Shown: positions 1 to 7,550 of the stretch, in pieces
Layout: every line of letters starts with the position of its first letter
Position numbering within the stretch: position 1 is the stretch's first letter
NCBI GenBank assembly: GCA_003170995.1
Contig: PMXT01000073.1
Coordinates: 1-8,440, forward strand
Source: Actinomycetota bacterium
GTDB lineage: Bacteria; Actinomycetota; Thermoleophilia; Gaiellales; Gaiellaceae
DNA length: 8,440 nucleotides
Reading direction: 5' to 3'
Notes under the pieces: model-generated
What the model was told of the DNA's origin: nothing
The model's database searches: none
The model's input: only the letters and a program-made list of their open reading frames with translations
Program-made: the position numbers and the translations under genes

Positions 1-474
1 GCCGTTAAGGCCGTTGGCTCCGGCAGCGCCGGTAGCTCCGGTAGCTCCAGTCGCGCCAGCAGTGCCCACAGCGCCAGTCGCGCCGGTTGGGCCTTGCGGA
101 CCCTGTGGCCCGGTCTTACCTGTCGCGCTCTGGCCGGAAACGGACTTTGTTCCGTACTGATTCCACTTGAGCAGTCTCTCGCTGCGCTTGCAGCTGCGCA
201 CGGTCTTGAGAATACGAATCTTGCCGGTTTTCTTGTTCACGCAGGCGCGAATGACCTTCGTGACCGGGTGGAACTGACTCCACTTGAGCAGTCTCTCGCC
301 ACTTTTACAGTTGCTCGTGGCGCTGATGATGTGGACATTGCCGTTCTTGGCTACACAGGCATAAACCAAACCCGCATTCGGTTTGGTCTTCGCGCTCGCC
401 GGCGCGGCCGAAAACGTGAACACCACAGCTGCGGTGAGCGCCGTTATCGGTAGTAGTCGAAAGCACTTTTTCAT
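1..474 (-). CDS. Secreted Cys-repeat protein with collagen-like tail (partial, C-terminus beyond window)
   Basis: The minus strand reads open for 158 codons from an ATG at 474-472 to base 1, so the gene continues outside the window. Residues 1-28 form a classical signal peptide: MKK start, hydrophobic core, and an A-S-A cleavage site after about residue 28. Two repeats follow, about residues 38-67 and 75-106. Each has the pattern A-C-V-x-K...C-K-x-x-E-R-L-L-K-W-x-Q, with Cys pairs C40/C56 and C78/C95 that could form disulfides outside the cell. From residue 119 to the edge every third residue is Gly (GPQGPQGPTGATGA type), a collagen-like triple-helix tract. An AGGTGA ribosome site lies 4 bases before the ATG. 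Similar Cys-repeat plus Gly-X-Y proteins occur on bacterial surfaces, and an extracellular or surface structural role is inferred; no precise function is claimed. Base composition is lower in GC than in the downstream genes. Confidence 0.85.
   Translation of the reverse strand, partial: MKKCFRLLPITALTAAVVFTFSAAPASAKTKPNAGLVYACVAKNGNVHIISATSNCKSGERLLKWSQFHPVTKVIRACVNKKTGKIRILKTVRSCKRSERLLKWNQYGTKSVSGQSATGKTGPQGPQGPTGATGAVGTAGATGATGATGAAGANGLNG
162..299. repeat. 21-bp exact direct repeat inside the collagen-like gene
   Basis: Positions 162-182 and 279-299 are identical (core CACTTGAGCAGTCTCTCG). The copies are 117 bases apart, which is exactly 39 codons. They encode the conserved E-R-L-L-K-W end of each Cys repeat. 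The two protein repeats are otherwise diverged, so this short block has been kept or homogenised at DNA level. Confidence 0.9.
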
Positions 475-613
475 CTGGTCACCTAACGCCTTTGAGTAAG
501 TAGTGAAGAACTCGCTCGTAACCCAGCAGGGAAAGCGCCGCAGCTCGCCTGGTGGATCATTCGCACCATACTCAAATCTGGGGTACCAAACATGCCCAGA
601 AAGGGGATATTCG

Positions 614-644
614 TCGAACGTTGCGATTACCCTGTTCGAACGTT
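614..644. repeat. TCGAACGTT direct repeat / TCGAAC...GTTCGA inverted repeat
   Basis: TCGAACGTT occurs at 614-622 and again at 636-644, a 22-base period. The same block contains the inverted repeat TCGAAC (614-619) and GTTCGA (634-639) with half-sites 20 bases apart, about two helical turns. It lies about 140 bases upstream of the minus-strand start, where an operator would be reasonable. A LexA-type box would need GAAC and GTTC only 4 bases apart, and here they are 14 apart, so it is not called an SOS box. Confidence 0.4.
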
Positions 645-675
645 TTCCAGGTATTACGGGCTCTTCTTTACGCGA

Positions 676-780
676 TTCACCGGTAGCCGACGGTGAACAC
701 GGCTCGGGTTTTCCATTCCGATCGCTCGAGGTGCATTAGCGCCTCGATTTAGGTCCAGATTGGCCGAGCTCGACCTCGGC
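676..780. other. Three consecutive hairpins, candidate structured RNA or leader
   Basis: Three separate stem-loops lie within 105 bases. The first pairs TTCACCG (676-682) with CGGTGAA (691-697), 7 bp with an 8-base loop. The second pairs TCGAGGTGC (726-734) with GCGCCTCGA (739-747), 9 bp with one G-U and an ATTA loop, followed by TTT. The third pairs GCCGAG (763-768) with CTCGGC (775-780), 6 bp with a 6-base loop, followed by TTT. No gene covers them. They could belong to a small RNA on either strand, to the 5' leader of the minus-strand secreted protein, or be chance in GC-rich DNA. No known riboswitch class was matched. Confidence 0.35.
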
Positions 781-997
781 TTTGCGTTGTCACGACGGAT
801 GAGCTTGACGAGCGCTTGACGACTCGCCGCGAACGGCAGTGGTAGCCGTCCGGAAGACCGGTCAGCCGTCGCCCCGTCCACCTGCCGGGCGACGCAGTTC
901 GGAGTTCGGTCCCCACATTCGTACTAGGTGTGGCAGCGCTCCATCAAGGTCGATCGTGGCGATTGGCGCCTGGCCGCCGTTCTGGCATTCGCCGGAC

Positions 998-1006
998 TGC
1001 TACAAT
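998..1006 (+). promoter_or_regulatory. Extended -10 promoter for rplM-rpsI
   Basis: TGCTACAAT is an extended -10 element (TG-n plus TACAAT, one mismatch to TATAAT). It is placed 44 bases before the rplM ATG. No good -35 hexamer is visible 16-18 bases upstream, which fits the extended -10 type. Transcription would start near 1013 and give a leader of about 37 bases. Confidence 0.55.
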
Positions 1007-1015
1007 CCGCGCCCG

Positions 1016-1043
1016 GCGGACGCCTCTGTGTCCGCTCGTTTTT
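1016..1043 (+). promoter_or_regulatory. Attenuator-like hairpin in rplM leader
   Basis: GCGGAC (1016-1021) pairs with GTCCGC (1030-1035), with an 8-base loop. Three bases later comes TTTTT (1039-1043), and the rplM ATG is at 1050. Stem plus U-run resembles a weak intrinsic terminator placed directly before a ribosomal protein gene. Ribosomal protein operons often carry autoregulatory leaders; whether this one acts that way is inferred from position only. Confidence 0.4.
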
Positions 1044-1049
1044 CGTGTC

Positions 1050-1484
1050 ATGAAGACCTACAGCGCAAAGCCAAGCGAGATCGAGCACGACTGGTATGTC
1101 GTTGACGCCGAGGGCCAAAACCTCGGTCGCCTTGCTGTGCGCATCGCCGACACGCTACGCGGTAAGAACAAGCCGATATTCACTCCGCACGTCGATACCG
1201 GCGACTTCGTCGTCGTTGTCAACGCCGAGAAGATTGCGGTCACCGGGAAAAAGCTCGATCAGAAGATCTATTACCGGCACTCGGGCTTCCCGGGCGGCCT
1301 GCGCGAGCGCACGCTACGCGAGCAGCTCGGGCGAAGGCCGACGGAGGTGTTGCGCAAGGCGGTCAAGGGGATGCTTCCGCGTAACCGCCTGGGCCGCGCT
1401 CAGATTCGCAAGCTCAAGATCTACGTGGGCGCCGAGCATCCGCACGGTGCACAGCAGCCGAAACAACTCAAACTCGAGGGCTAG
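1050..1484 (+). CDS. rplM: 50S ribosomal protein L13
   Basis: This is a large-subunit ribosomal protein, an early assembly protein that binds 23S rRNA. The 144-residue product matches the usual length of about 142-147. Family motifs are present in order: [15 protein letters not shown] (15-29), [12 protein letters not shown] (72-83), [17 protein letters not shown] (100-116) and [13 protein letters not shown] (125-137). The reading frame is open upstream to about 930, but that extension is not L13-like and would run through the promoter, so the ATG giving M-K-T-Y is chosen. No Shine-Dalgarno is visible before it, and the U-run of the leader hairpin lies there instead. It is followed by rpsI after 10 bases, the standard L13-S9 pair. 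Confidence 0.97.
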   Translation: MKTYSAKPSEIEHDWYVVDAEGQNLGRLAVRIADTLRGKNKPIFTPHVDTGDFVVVVNAEKIAVTGKKLDQKIYYRHSGFPGGLRERTLREQLGRRPTEVLRKAVKGMLPRNRLGRAQIRKLKIYVGAEHPHGAQQPKQLKLEG

Positions 1485-1494
1485 GATCTAACTA

Positions 1495-1893
1495 GTGGCA
1501 GAGCAACCTCTCCAATACCGTGGAACTGGCAAGCGCAAGACTTCCGTGGCGCGCGTGATCCTCCGTCCCGGCGACGGCAAGACCTGGATCAACGGCCGTA
1601 CGATCGAGGATTACTTCCCCCGTCCCACTCACCGGCAGACGGCCATGTCGCCGCTCGCCCTGGCCGGCGTCGAGGGGCGCTACGACCTGCGCGTGCGTGT
1701 TCGCGGCGGCGGCTCGAGTGGCCAGGCGGGCGCGCTCCGGCACGGCATCGCGCGCGCGCTGATTGAGGCCGATCCCGAGCTGCGTGTTCCGCTCAAGCGA
1801 GCCGGCTATTTGACCCGGGATGCTCGCATCGTCGAGCGCAAGAAAGCCGGCTTGCACAAGGCACGCAAGGCGCCGCAGTTCTCGAAGCGCTAG
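1495..1893 (+). CDS. rpsI: 30S ribosomal protein S9
   Basis: This is a small-subunit protein whose basic C-terminal tail reaches the P-site tRNA. The 132 residues match the family length. Typical motifs are [12 protein letters not shown] (10-21), [19 protein letters not shown] (71-89) and the tail [18 protein letters not shown] (115-132), ending in the conserved S-K-R. The start is GTG at 1495. AGGA at 1483-1486, overlapping the rplM stop codon, serves as ribosome site. Co-transcription and translational coupling with rplM are likely. Confidence 0.97.
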   Translation: MAEQPLQYRGTGKRKTSVARVILRPGDGKTWINGRTIEDYFPRPTHRQTAMSPLALAGVEGRYDLRVRVRGGGSSGQAGALRHGIARALIEADPELRVPLKRAGYLTRDARIVERKKAGLHKARKAPQFSKR

Positions 1894-2000
1894 CAGCTCG
1901 GCGGCCGGGGCGCTCGAAAGCTCCTAGAATGCGCCTGCTTCGCGGGCTGCCGGCACTCGAGACCGCCCTCGTCGCGGGGTGAAAGGAGGTTTCGGTTTCG

Positions 2001-3299
2001 ATGGCAGGTGATCCGCAGGTCGAGACAGCCACCGTAAGGCGCTACTTCGGCACCGATGGCGTGCGCGGGGTCGTCGGCGAGGATCTCACCGTCGAGCTGG
2101 TCGAGAAGCTCGCCAGGGCAGCGACCATTTGGTCGAACAGCGGCCGCGTTTTCGTCGGCCGCGATACGCGGGCATCGGGGGTCGAGCTAGAGGAGGCGTT
2201 CGCGCGCGGCGTCGTCGAAGCGGGCGGTGTAGCCGTGCTCGGCGGTGTACTACCGACGCCGGCCGTAGCTCTGCTCGCGCTCGATCTAGGCGTCGTTATC
2301 ACGGCCTCGCACAATCCGCCCCAGTACAACGGCGTCAAGTTCTTCGATCATCACGGGCGCAAGCTTCCCGACGCGGTCGAGCTCGAGATCGAGGCGCTGA
2401 TGGACGCCAAGACCTCTGGCGGAGGTGTGATCGATCGCGTGGAGGTGGCGACCGATAGCTATCTCGAGCACATCCTCGAGCGCTTCGGATCTGATCTTAG
2501 TGGGCTCAAGCTCGCGGTCGACTGCGCCAACGGCGCCTATTCGGGCATCGCACCCAAAGCCTTTTCGCGACTGGGTGCCGAGGTGATCGCAATCGCCGAC
2601 GAACCGGACGGCGTCAACATCAACGACGGTTGTGGGGCGACCGATCTGTCGCTACTTTCGCGCACGGTCGTCGAGAACGAATGCGACTTTGGCGTCGCCT
2701 TCGACGGTGACGGCGATCGCATGCTGGCGGTAACCGGGGGCGGCGAGCCGGTTGACGGCGATCAGATTCTCGCCATCCTCACTTTGCACCTCGGAGTCGA
2801 GCTGGTGGCGGTTACCAAGATGACCAACCTCGGCTTCCACAAGCTCATGCGCGAGCATGGCATTCGCGTTCTCACCACCGATGTCGGTGATCGCTACGTG
2901 CTCGAAGCGCTCTGGCGCGAGCAGGGACTGCTTGGCGGCGAGCAGTCGGGCCACATCATCTATCTCAAGGATCACGTCACCGGCGACGGGTTGGCCGCGG
3001 CGCTACTACTCTGCTCGGCGCTTGGCGGGCGCACGCTGGCCGAGGCGGCGGCTGTCATGCCCCGCTACGCACAGGTCAAGCGCAACCTCCACATCGAGGG
3101 CGAGCTCCCAAGGAGCGCCATGGTGGAGGCCGAGCAGCTCAATGCCGAGCTCGACGGGCGCGCCCGGGTGCTCGTTCGTCCCTCCGGAACCGAGCCGGTC
3201 GTGCGTCTCCTGGCGGAGGCCGAAACGCCTATTGAGGCCGAGAATCTCTGTGGTAGGATCGAGCTGCTAGTTAGACGAGAGCTCGGCCAGTCGTCCTGA
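2001..3299 (+). CDS. glmM: Phosphoglucosamine mutase
   Basis: This cytosolic enzyme converts glucosamine-6-phosphate to glucosamine-1-phosphate, the step after GlmS on the route to UDP-GlcNAc, peptidoglycan and other wall sugars. The 432 residues are close to the usual 440-450. Seen in order: R-Y-F-G-T-D-G-V-R-G (14-23); the phosphoserine loop T-A-S-H-N-P-P with catalytic Ser103; the metal loop D-G-D-G-D-R (235-240); the sugar loop G-G-E-Q-S-G-H (312-318); and the C-terminal phosphate loop R-P-S-G-T-E-P (393-399). All key residues are intact. A strong AAAGGAGGT site (1982-1990) stands about 11 bases before the ATG, slightly far. The 107-base gap after rpsI holds a 6-bp hairpin (1933-1947, TTC loop) and a lone TAGAAT (1925-1930) without a -35, so a separate promoter is possible but weak. 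Confidence 0.97.
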   Translation: MAGDPQVETATVRRYFGTDGVRGVVGEDLTVELVEKLARAATIWSNSGRVFVGRDTRASGVELEEAFARGVVEAGGVAVLGGVLPTPAVALLALDLGVVITASHNPPQYNGVKFFDHHGRKLPDAVELEIEALMDAKTSGGGVIDRVEVATDSYLEHILERFGSDLSGLKLAVDCANGAYSGIAPKAFSRLGAEVIAIADEPDGVNINDGCGATDLSLLSRTVVENECDFGVAFDGDGDRMLAVTGGGEPVDGDQILAILTLHLGVELVAVTKMTNLGFHKLMREHGIRVLTTDVGDRYVLEALWREQGLLGGEQSGHIIYLKDHVTGDGLAAALLLCSALGGRTLAEAAAVMPRYAQVKRNLHIEGELPRSAMVEAEQLNAELDGRARVLVRPSGTEPVVRLLAEAETPIEAENLCGRIELLVRRELGQSS

Positions 3300-3333
3300 C
3301 CGGGGCGGCCAAAGTGCCGAGCTTTTTGTTTTT
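3280..3333 (+). terminator. Intrinsic terminator or attenuator between glmM and glmS
   Basis: AGCTCGGC (3280-3287), inside the last glmM codons, pairs perfectly with GCCGAGCT (3316-3323). It is followed at once by TTTTTGTTTTT (3323-3333). The 28-base loop contains the glmM stop codon (3297-3299). Stem plus long U-run is a standard intrinsic terminator shape. Because half the stem is coding, a ribosome finishing glmM would cover it, so read-through into glmS could depend on glmM translation (inference). Confidence 0.6.
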
Positions 3334-3334
3334 C

Positions 3335-3362
3335 CGAGTTGTAAGTCGCAAGACTACGGTCG
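3335..3362 (+). promoter_or_regulatory. GNRA-capped hairpin in glmS leader
   Basis: AGTC (3344-3347) and GACT (3352-3355) close a GCAA tetraloop. The helix extends outward through G3341-C3357 and U3342-A3356 past a bulged A, then through G-U pairs to C3335-G3362. GNRA loops are frequent in real RNA structures. It lies between the terminator U-run and the glmS ribosome site. It does not resemble the glmS ribozyme of Firmicutes, and the space is too short for one. Role unknown. Confidence 0.3.
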
Positions 3363-3422
3363 ACCAGCACGAGACTTCACTCTGGGGATTGGGAAGCGCT
3401 GAAGGTGAGGGAGGAGCTCCAG

Positions 3423-5267
<1,845 letters not shown>

Positions 5268-5323
5268 GGGGTCCCGGTCGAGGATGATGGCCAACCAGTA
5301 CCGGCCGCCTGGAGCCTGATCGA

Positions 5324-6397
5324 TTGCGCGCTCTGGCTGCTCTGGCAGGGGCGGCGGTAATAGCCCTCACTCTGGTCGAGTTCTTCGTCGCTTTCCTGCT
5401 TCCGCGCCGCGTCAGGCACGAACCGCGCATCGCTCGCCTGATCCTCGTCGCCGGCTGGCGAATCTGGCGTTTCCTGGCCCGCCGTCTGCCGGCGCGATCC
5501 GGCGACACGATGCTCGGTTTCTACGGACCGCTGCTCCTGCTCTTTGCCATTGCTCTCTGGGCGTTGGCTCTGATCTTCGGCTTCGCTCTGCTGCATTGGT
5601 CCGGCGGATCGCACATCGTGCGCGGAGGAGGCGGCGGCTTCGACGACGATCTCTTCTTCAGCGCGGGAGGGTTTCTGAGCGCCTCGATGCAACTCTCGCC
5701 TTCGACTGCTTTCGCTCGCGTGCTCTTTCTGGGCGAGGCGGCCTGTGGCTTCGGCGTGCTCTTCGTCGCGATCGGCTACCTACCAGCGATCTATCAGGCG
5801 TATTCGCGGCGTGAGGTTACGGTCGCACAGTTGGCGCCTCGCGCCGGAACGCCGCCCTCGGCCGGCGCGCTCATCGCGCGGTCGGGCCAGCGCGGAGGCT
5901 GGCCTCATCTCGACCTCTATCTGGCTGAGTGGGAGGAGTGGGCGGCGGAGCTGATGGAGACCCATCTCTCCTATCCTGCGTTGGCCTACTTCCGCTCGCA
6001 GCACGTTGGCGAGAACTGGCTCGCCGCGTTGACGACCGTCCTCGACGCTTGTGCCTTTGCCCTCGCTGCGGCACCGGAAAAAACCGAGGTCGAAGCGGCC
6101 GAGGTCACCTTATCGATCGGCCGGCATGCCCTCGCCGACGTCTCGCACGTGCTGCGCGTTAAGCCCGGACGTTCCGATGCGCAACGTCTCAGCAGCTCGA
6201 ATTTCGCGGCTCTCTGGGAACTCGCCGCCAGCGGTGGACTCGACCTAAGGGCGAAGGAAGAGGTTGAACCGCGACTGAGAGAGCTTCGCGCTCGGTACGA
6301 GCCGCTAGTTGCCGGTCTTGCGCGAGCTCTCGAGTTGACGTCACCCTCGTGGCTGCCGTCTGCAGGGTCCGAGGTAGACCGACGGTTGATGCGCTGA
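5324..6397 (+). CDS. Potassium-channel-like membrane protein with degenerate pore
   Basis: Three hydrophobic segments are visible, about residues 4-26, 65-91 and 133-152, with a re-entrant pore-loop-like stretch at 110-128. The order resembles two-TM ion channel (Ion_trans_2) proteins that carry a large cytoplasmic C-terminal domain. Strings such as G-Y-L-P-A-I-Y-Q-A-Y-S-R-R-E-V (151-165), R-A-G-T-P-P-S-A (173-180) and W-A-A-E-L-M-E-T-H-L-S-Y-P (206-218) followed by Y-F-R-S-Q-H are ones I recall from that family. The filter expected as T-x-G-x-G-D after the pore helix is absent: the stretch reads F-L-S-A-S-M-Q-L-S-P. Selective potassium conduction is therefore doubtful, and a sensor, regulatory or altered-selectivity role is possible. 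The start is TTG at 5324 with GGAG 9 bases upstream; the frame is closed by a stop at 5285, so no earlier common start exists. It lies 56 bases after glmS. Confidence 0.75.
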   Translation: MRALAALAGAAVIALTLVEFFVAFLLPRRVRHEPRIARLILVAGWRIWRFLARRLPARSGDTMLGFYGPLLLLFAIALWALALIFGFALLHWSGGSHIVRGGGGGFDDDLFFSAGGFLSASMQLSPSTAFARVLFLGEAACGFGVLFVAIGYLPAIYQAYSRREVTVAQLAPRAGTPPSAGALIARSGQRGGWPHLDLYLAEWEEWAAELMETHLSYPALAYFRSQHVGENWLAALTTVLDACAFALAAAPEKTEVEAAEVTLSIGRHALADVSHVLRVKPGRSDAQRLSSSNFAALWELAASGGLDLRAKEEVEPRLRELRARYEPLVAGLARALELTSPSWLPSAGSEVDRRLMR

Positions 6398-6505
6398 CGT
6401 TTCGCCAGGCTAGGGAACGGAAACGGTGCTAGCGATGAGCGGAGTTGTGTTACCCGTGACAGTTGCAGTCAGAACGTCTGCCAGTGTTAGCCGAGGAGGA
6501 GTCAA

Positions 6506-7162
6506 ATGACGGTGATCGAGGAACCAGAAGCCCGCATCGGGCTTCCGCGTCTCAACGAGCCGGCGCCTGAGTTCGACGCCGTGACGACTCACGGCGCGCT
6601 CAAGCTGGCCGATTTCGAAGGCAGCTGGCTGATTCTCTTCTCCCACCCGGCCGACTTCACGCCGGTGTGCACGACCGAGTTCATTGCTTTCGCTGAGATC
6701 TACCCAGAGCTCCAAAAGCGCGGTTGCGAGCTGATCGGCCTTTCGATCGACAGTCTCTACGCGCACATCGCCTGGGTCAGGAACATCGAAGAGAAAGCCG
6801 GCGTGAAGATCCCCTTCCCGGTCATTGCCGACCTCGATCGCAAGGTCGCGACCGCTTTTGGCATGGTCATGCCCGGCGAGAGCAAGACCGAGGCCAGCCG
6901 CTGCGTCTTCGTCATCGATCCGAAGGGCATCCTACGAGCGATGATCTACTACCCGCTCTCGACCGGCCGCAACATGGACGAGATGCTTCGTCTCATTGAT
7001 GCGCTGCAAACCGCCGACGCGAACAACGTTGCGACTCCGGCCAACTGGCGCCCCGGAGACAAGGTGCTCGTGGGAGCCCCGAAAACGACCGAGCTCGCGG
7101 AAGAACGAGTCGCAGAGGGCCTTGAATGCGTCGACTGGTACCTGTGTAAAAAGTCGTTGTAG
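6506..7162 (+). CDS. Peroxiredoxin, Prx6/archaeal thiol peroxidase type
   Basis: This cytosolic thiol peroxidase reduces hydrogen peroxide and organic hydroperoxides. The catalytic motif P-A-D-F-T-P-V-C is present with peroxidatic Cys55, P48 and T52; Arg132 is the probable activating Arg. After the thioredoxin fold comes the longer C-terminal extension of the Prx6 group, with W-R-P-G-D-K-V (181-187). It ends in C208-V-D-W-Y-L-C214, the same C-x5-C spacing I recall for the archaeal enzymes with resolving cysteines near residues 207 and 213. An additional Cys133 stands directly after the Arg. The 218 residues are normal to slightly short, since archaeal relatives run on after the second Cys. 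A strong AGGAGGAG site (6494-6501) precedes the ATG. The small winged-helix gene follows 9 bases later, so the two are probably one transcript. Confidence 0.94.
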   Translation: MTVIEEPEARIGLPRLNEPAPEFDAVTTHGALKLADFEGSWLILFSHPADFTPVCTTEFIAFAEIYPELQKRGCELIGLSIDSLYAHIAWVRNIEEKAGVKIPFPVIADLDRKVATAFGMVMPGESKTEASRCVFVIDPKGILRAMIYYPLSTGRNMDEMLRLIDALQTADANNVATPANWRPGDKVLVGAPKTTELAEERVAEGLECVDWYLCKKSL

Positions 7163-7171
7163 GGAGCGAGG

Positions 7172-7399
7172 ATGCCTTGCGTTCAGCCAGACGGAACGCT
7201 CAGCACCACGGGCAGGTTGATGCTCTCGGCGGTGCAGACGAATTCCACCGTAGAAGATGTGGCTACGACCACGGGCATGGTGCTCTATCGCGTTCGCAGC
7301 GTGCTCCGGGAACTGATCGAGGCGGGGTTCGTCGTCGAGGCGAACGGGCGTTTCAGTCAGACCGAGCAGGGTGCGGCGAAGGCGAGCAAGCCCGGCTGA
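7172..7399 (+). CDS. Small winged-helix DNA-binding-like protein
   Basis: This is a 75-residue protein with a compact winged-helix layout. A first helix lies about residues 12-21, and T-V-E-D-V-A-T-T-T-G (26-35) looks like the turn-helix. The recognition-helix candidate is V-L-Y-R-V-R-S-V-L-R-E-L-I-E-A-G (37-52), and the wing is F-V-V-E-A-N-G-R-F-S-Q-T-E-Q-G (53-67). The single Cys is residue 3 in M-P-C-V. ATG at 7172 follows GGAG by 5 bases, and the gene starts 9 bases after the peroxiredoxin stop. The layout suggests a transcription regulator, possibly of the peroxiredoxin operon, and Cys3 could be a redox-sensitive site. Both points are inference. Family name not recognised with certainty. 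Confidence 0.75.
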   Translation: MPCVQPDGTLSTTGRLMLSAVQTNSTVEDVATTTGMVLYRVRSVLRELIEAGFVVEANGRFSQTEQGAAKASKPG

Positions 7400-7550
7400 T
7401 AGCGGAAGAGATTCGAGTCGACGGGTGCCGGCATTGCGCCAGACTCCCCGACTCGGCGCTCTCCGTCGCTCTCGATATGCCGAGGAGTGGCGCCGGGAGC
7501 CGGAGAAATAGCGACCGTGGCAGCGGTCAGCCCACTTTCGCCGATCGCGC
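7400..7550 (+). other. Intergenic spacer with GC-rich inverted repeats
   Basis: No gene is supported here. GAGTCG (7415-7420) can pair with CGACTC (7449-7454), and GCGCC (7436-7440) with GGCGC (7455-7459); together they would form a pseudoknot-type crossing. A further hairpin, GCGACCG/CGGTC(A)GC (7511-7531), lies just upstream of the HAD gene. No T-run marks a terminator and no clear promoter hexamers are visible. Confidence 0.4.

Larger units (their letters stand above)
475..1000. other. Divergent non-coding region between collagen-like gene and rplM
   Basis: No convincing gene was found on either strand. The open frames here are short, low in similarity to any family I know, and lack ribosome sites. 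The region should hold the promoter of the minus-strand secreted protein and upstream control of rplM. It contains a repeated TCGAACGTT word (614-622 and 636-644), hairpins at 676-697, 726-747 and 763-780, and a CTTGACGA direct repeat (804-811 and 815-822). No tRNA T-arm/acceptor combination could be assembled. The left part (about 475-720) is less GC-rich than the right. Confidence 0.7.

Noticed and set aside
614..639. LexA/SOS box
   Set aside because: GAAC and GTTC half-sites are separated by 14 bases rather than 4.
670..720. c-di-AMP (ydaO) riboswitch-like words on the minus strand (AACCCGAGCCG, CCGGTGAATCGCG)
   Set aside because: Single words are reminiscent of the class, but the remaining conserved segments and their order could not be found.
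503..739. Plus-strand 78-codon frame in the divergent region
   Set aside because: It has a GTG start with no ribosome site, no family pattern, and overlaps the hairpins and repeats.
930..1049. Longer N-terminus for rplM, open for 40 codons upstream
   Set aside because: The extension has no L13 similarity and would cover the TGCTACAAT promoter. The start at 1050 gives the standard 144-residue protein.
3405..3422. Earlier GTG start for glmS
   Set aside because: It would put six residues before the catalytic Cys, which must be residue 2, and would place the good ribosome site inside the coding region.
3300..3422. glmS ribozyme
   Set aside because: The gap is only about 123 bases, much of it occupied by a terminator. 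The ribozyme core sequence is not seen.
6414..6446. Oxidative-stress sigma factor promoter (GGAAY-N18/19-GTT) before the peroxiredoxin
   Set aside because: GGAAC and GGAAA are followed by GTT only after 25 and 20 bases, outside the accepted spacing.
7400..7550. tRNA gene on either strand
   Set aside because: A TCGAATC-like T-loop exists on the minus strand, but no 5-bp T-stem or acceptor stem forms around it.
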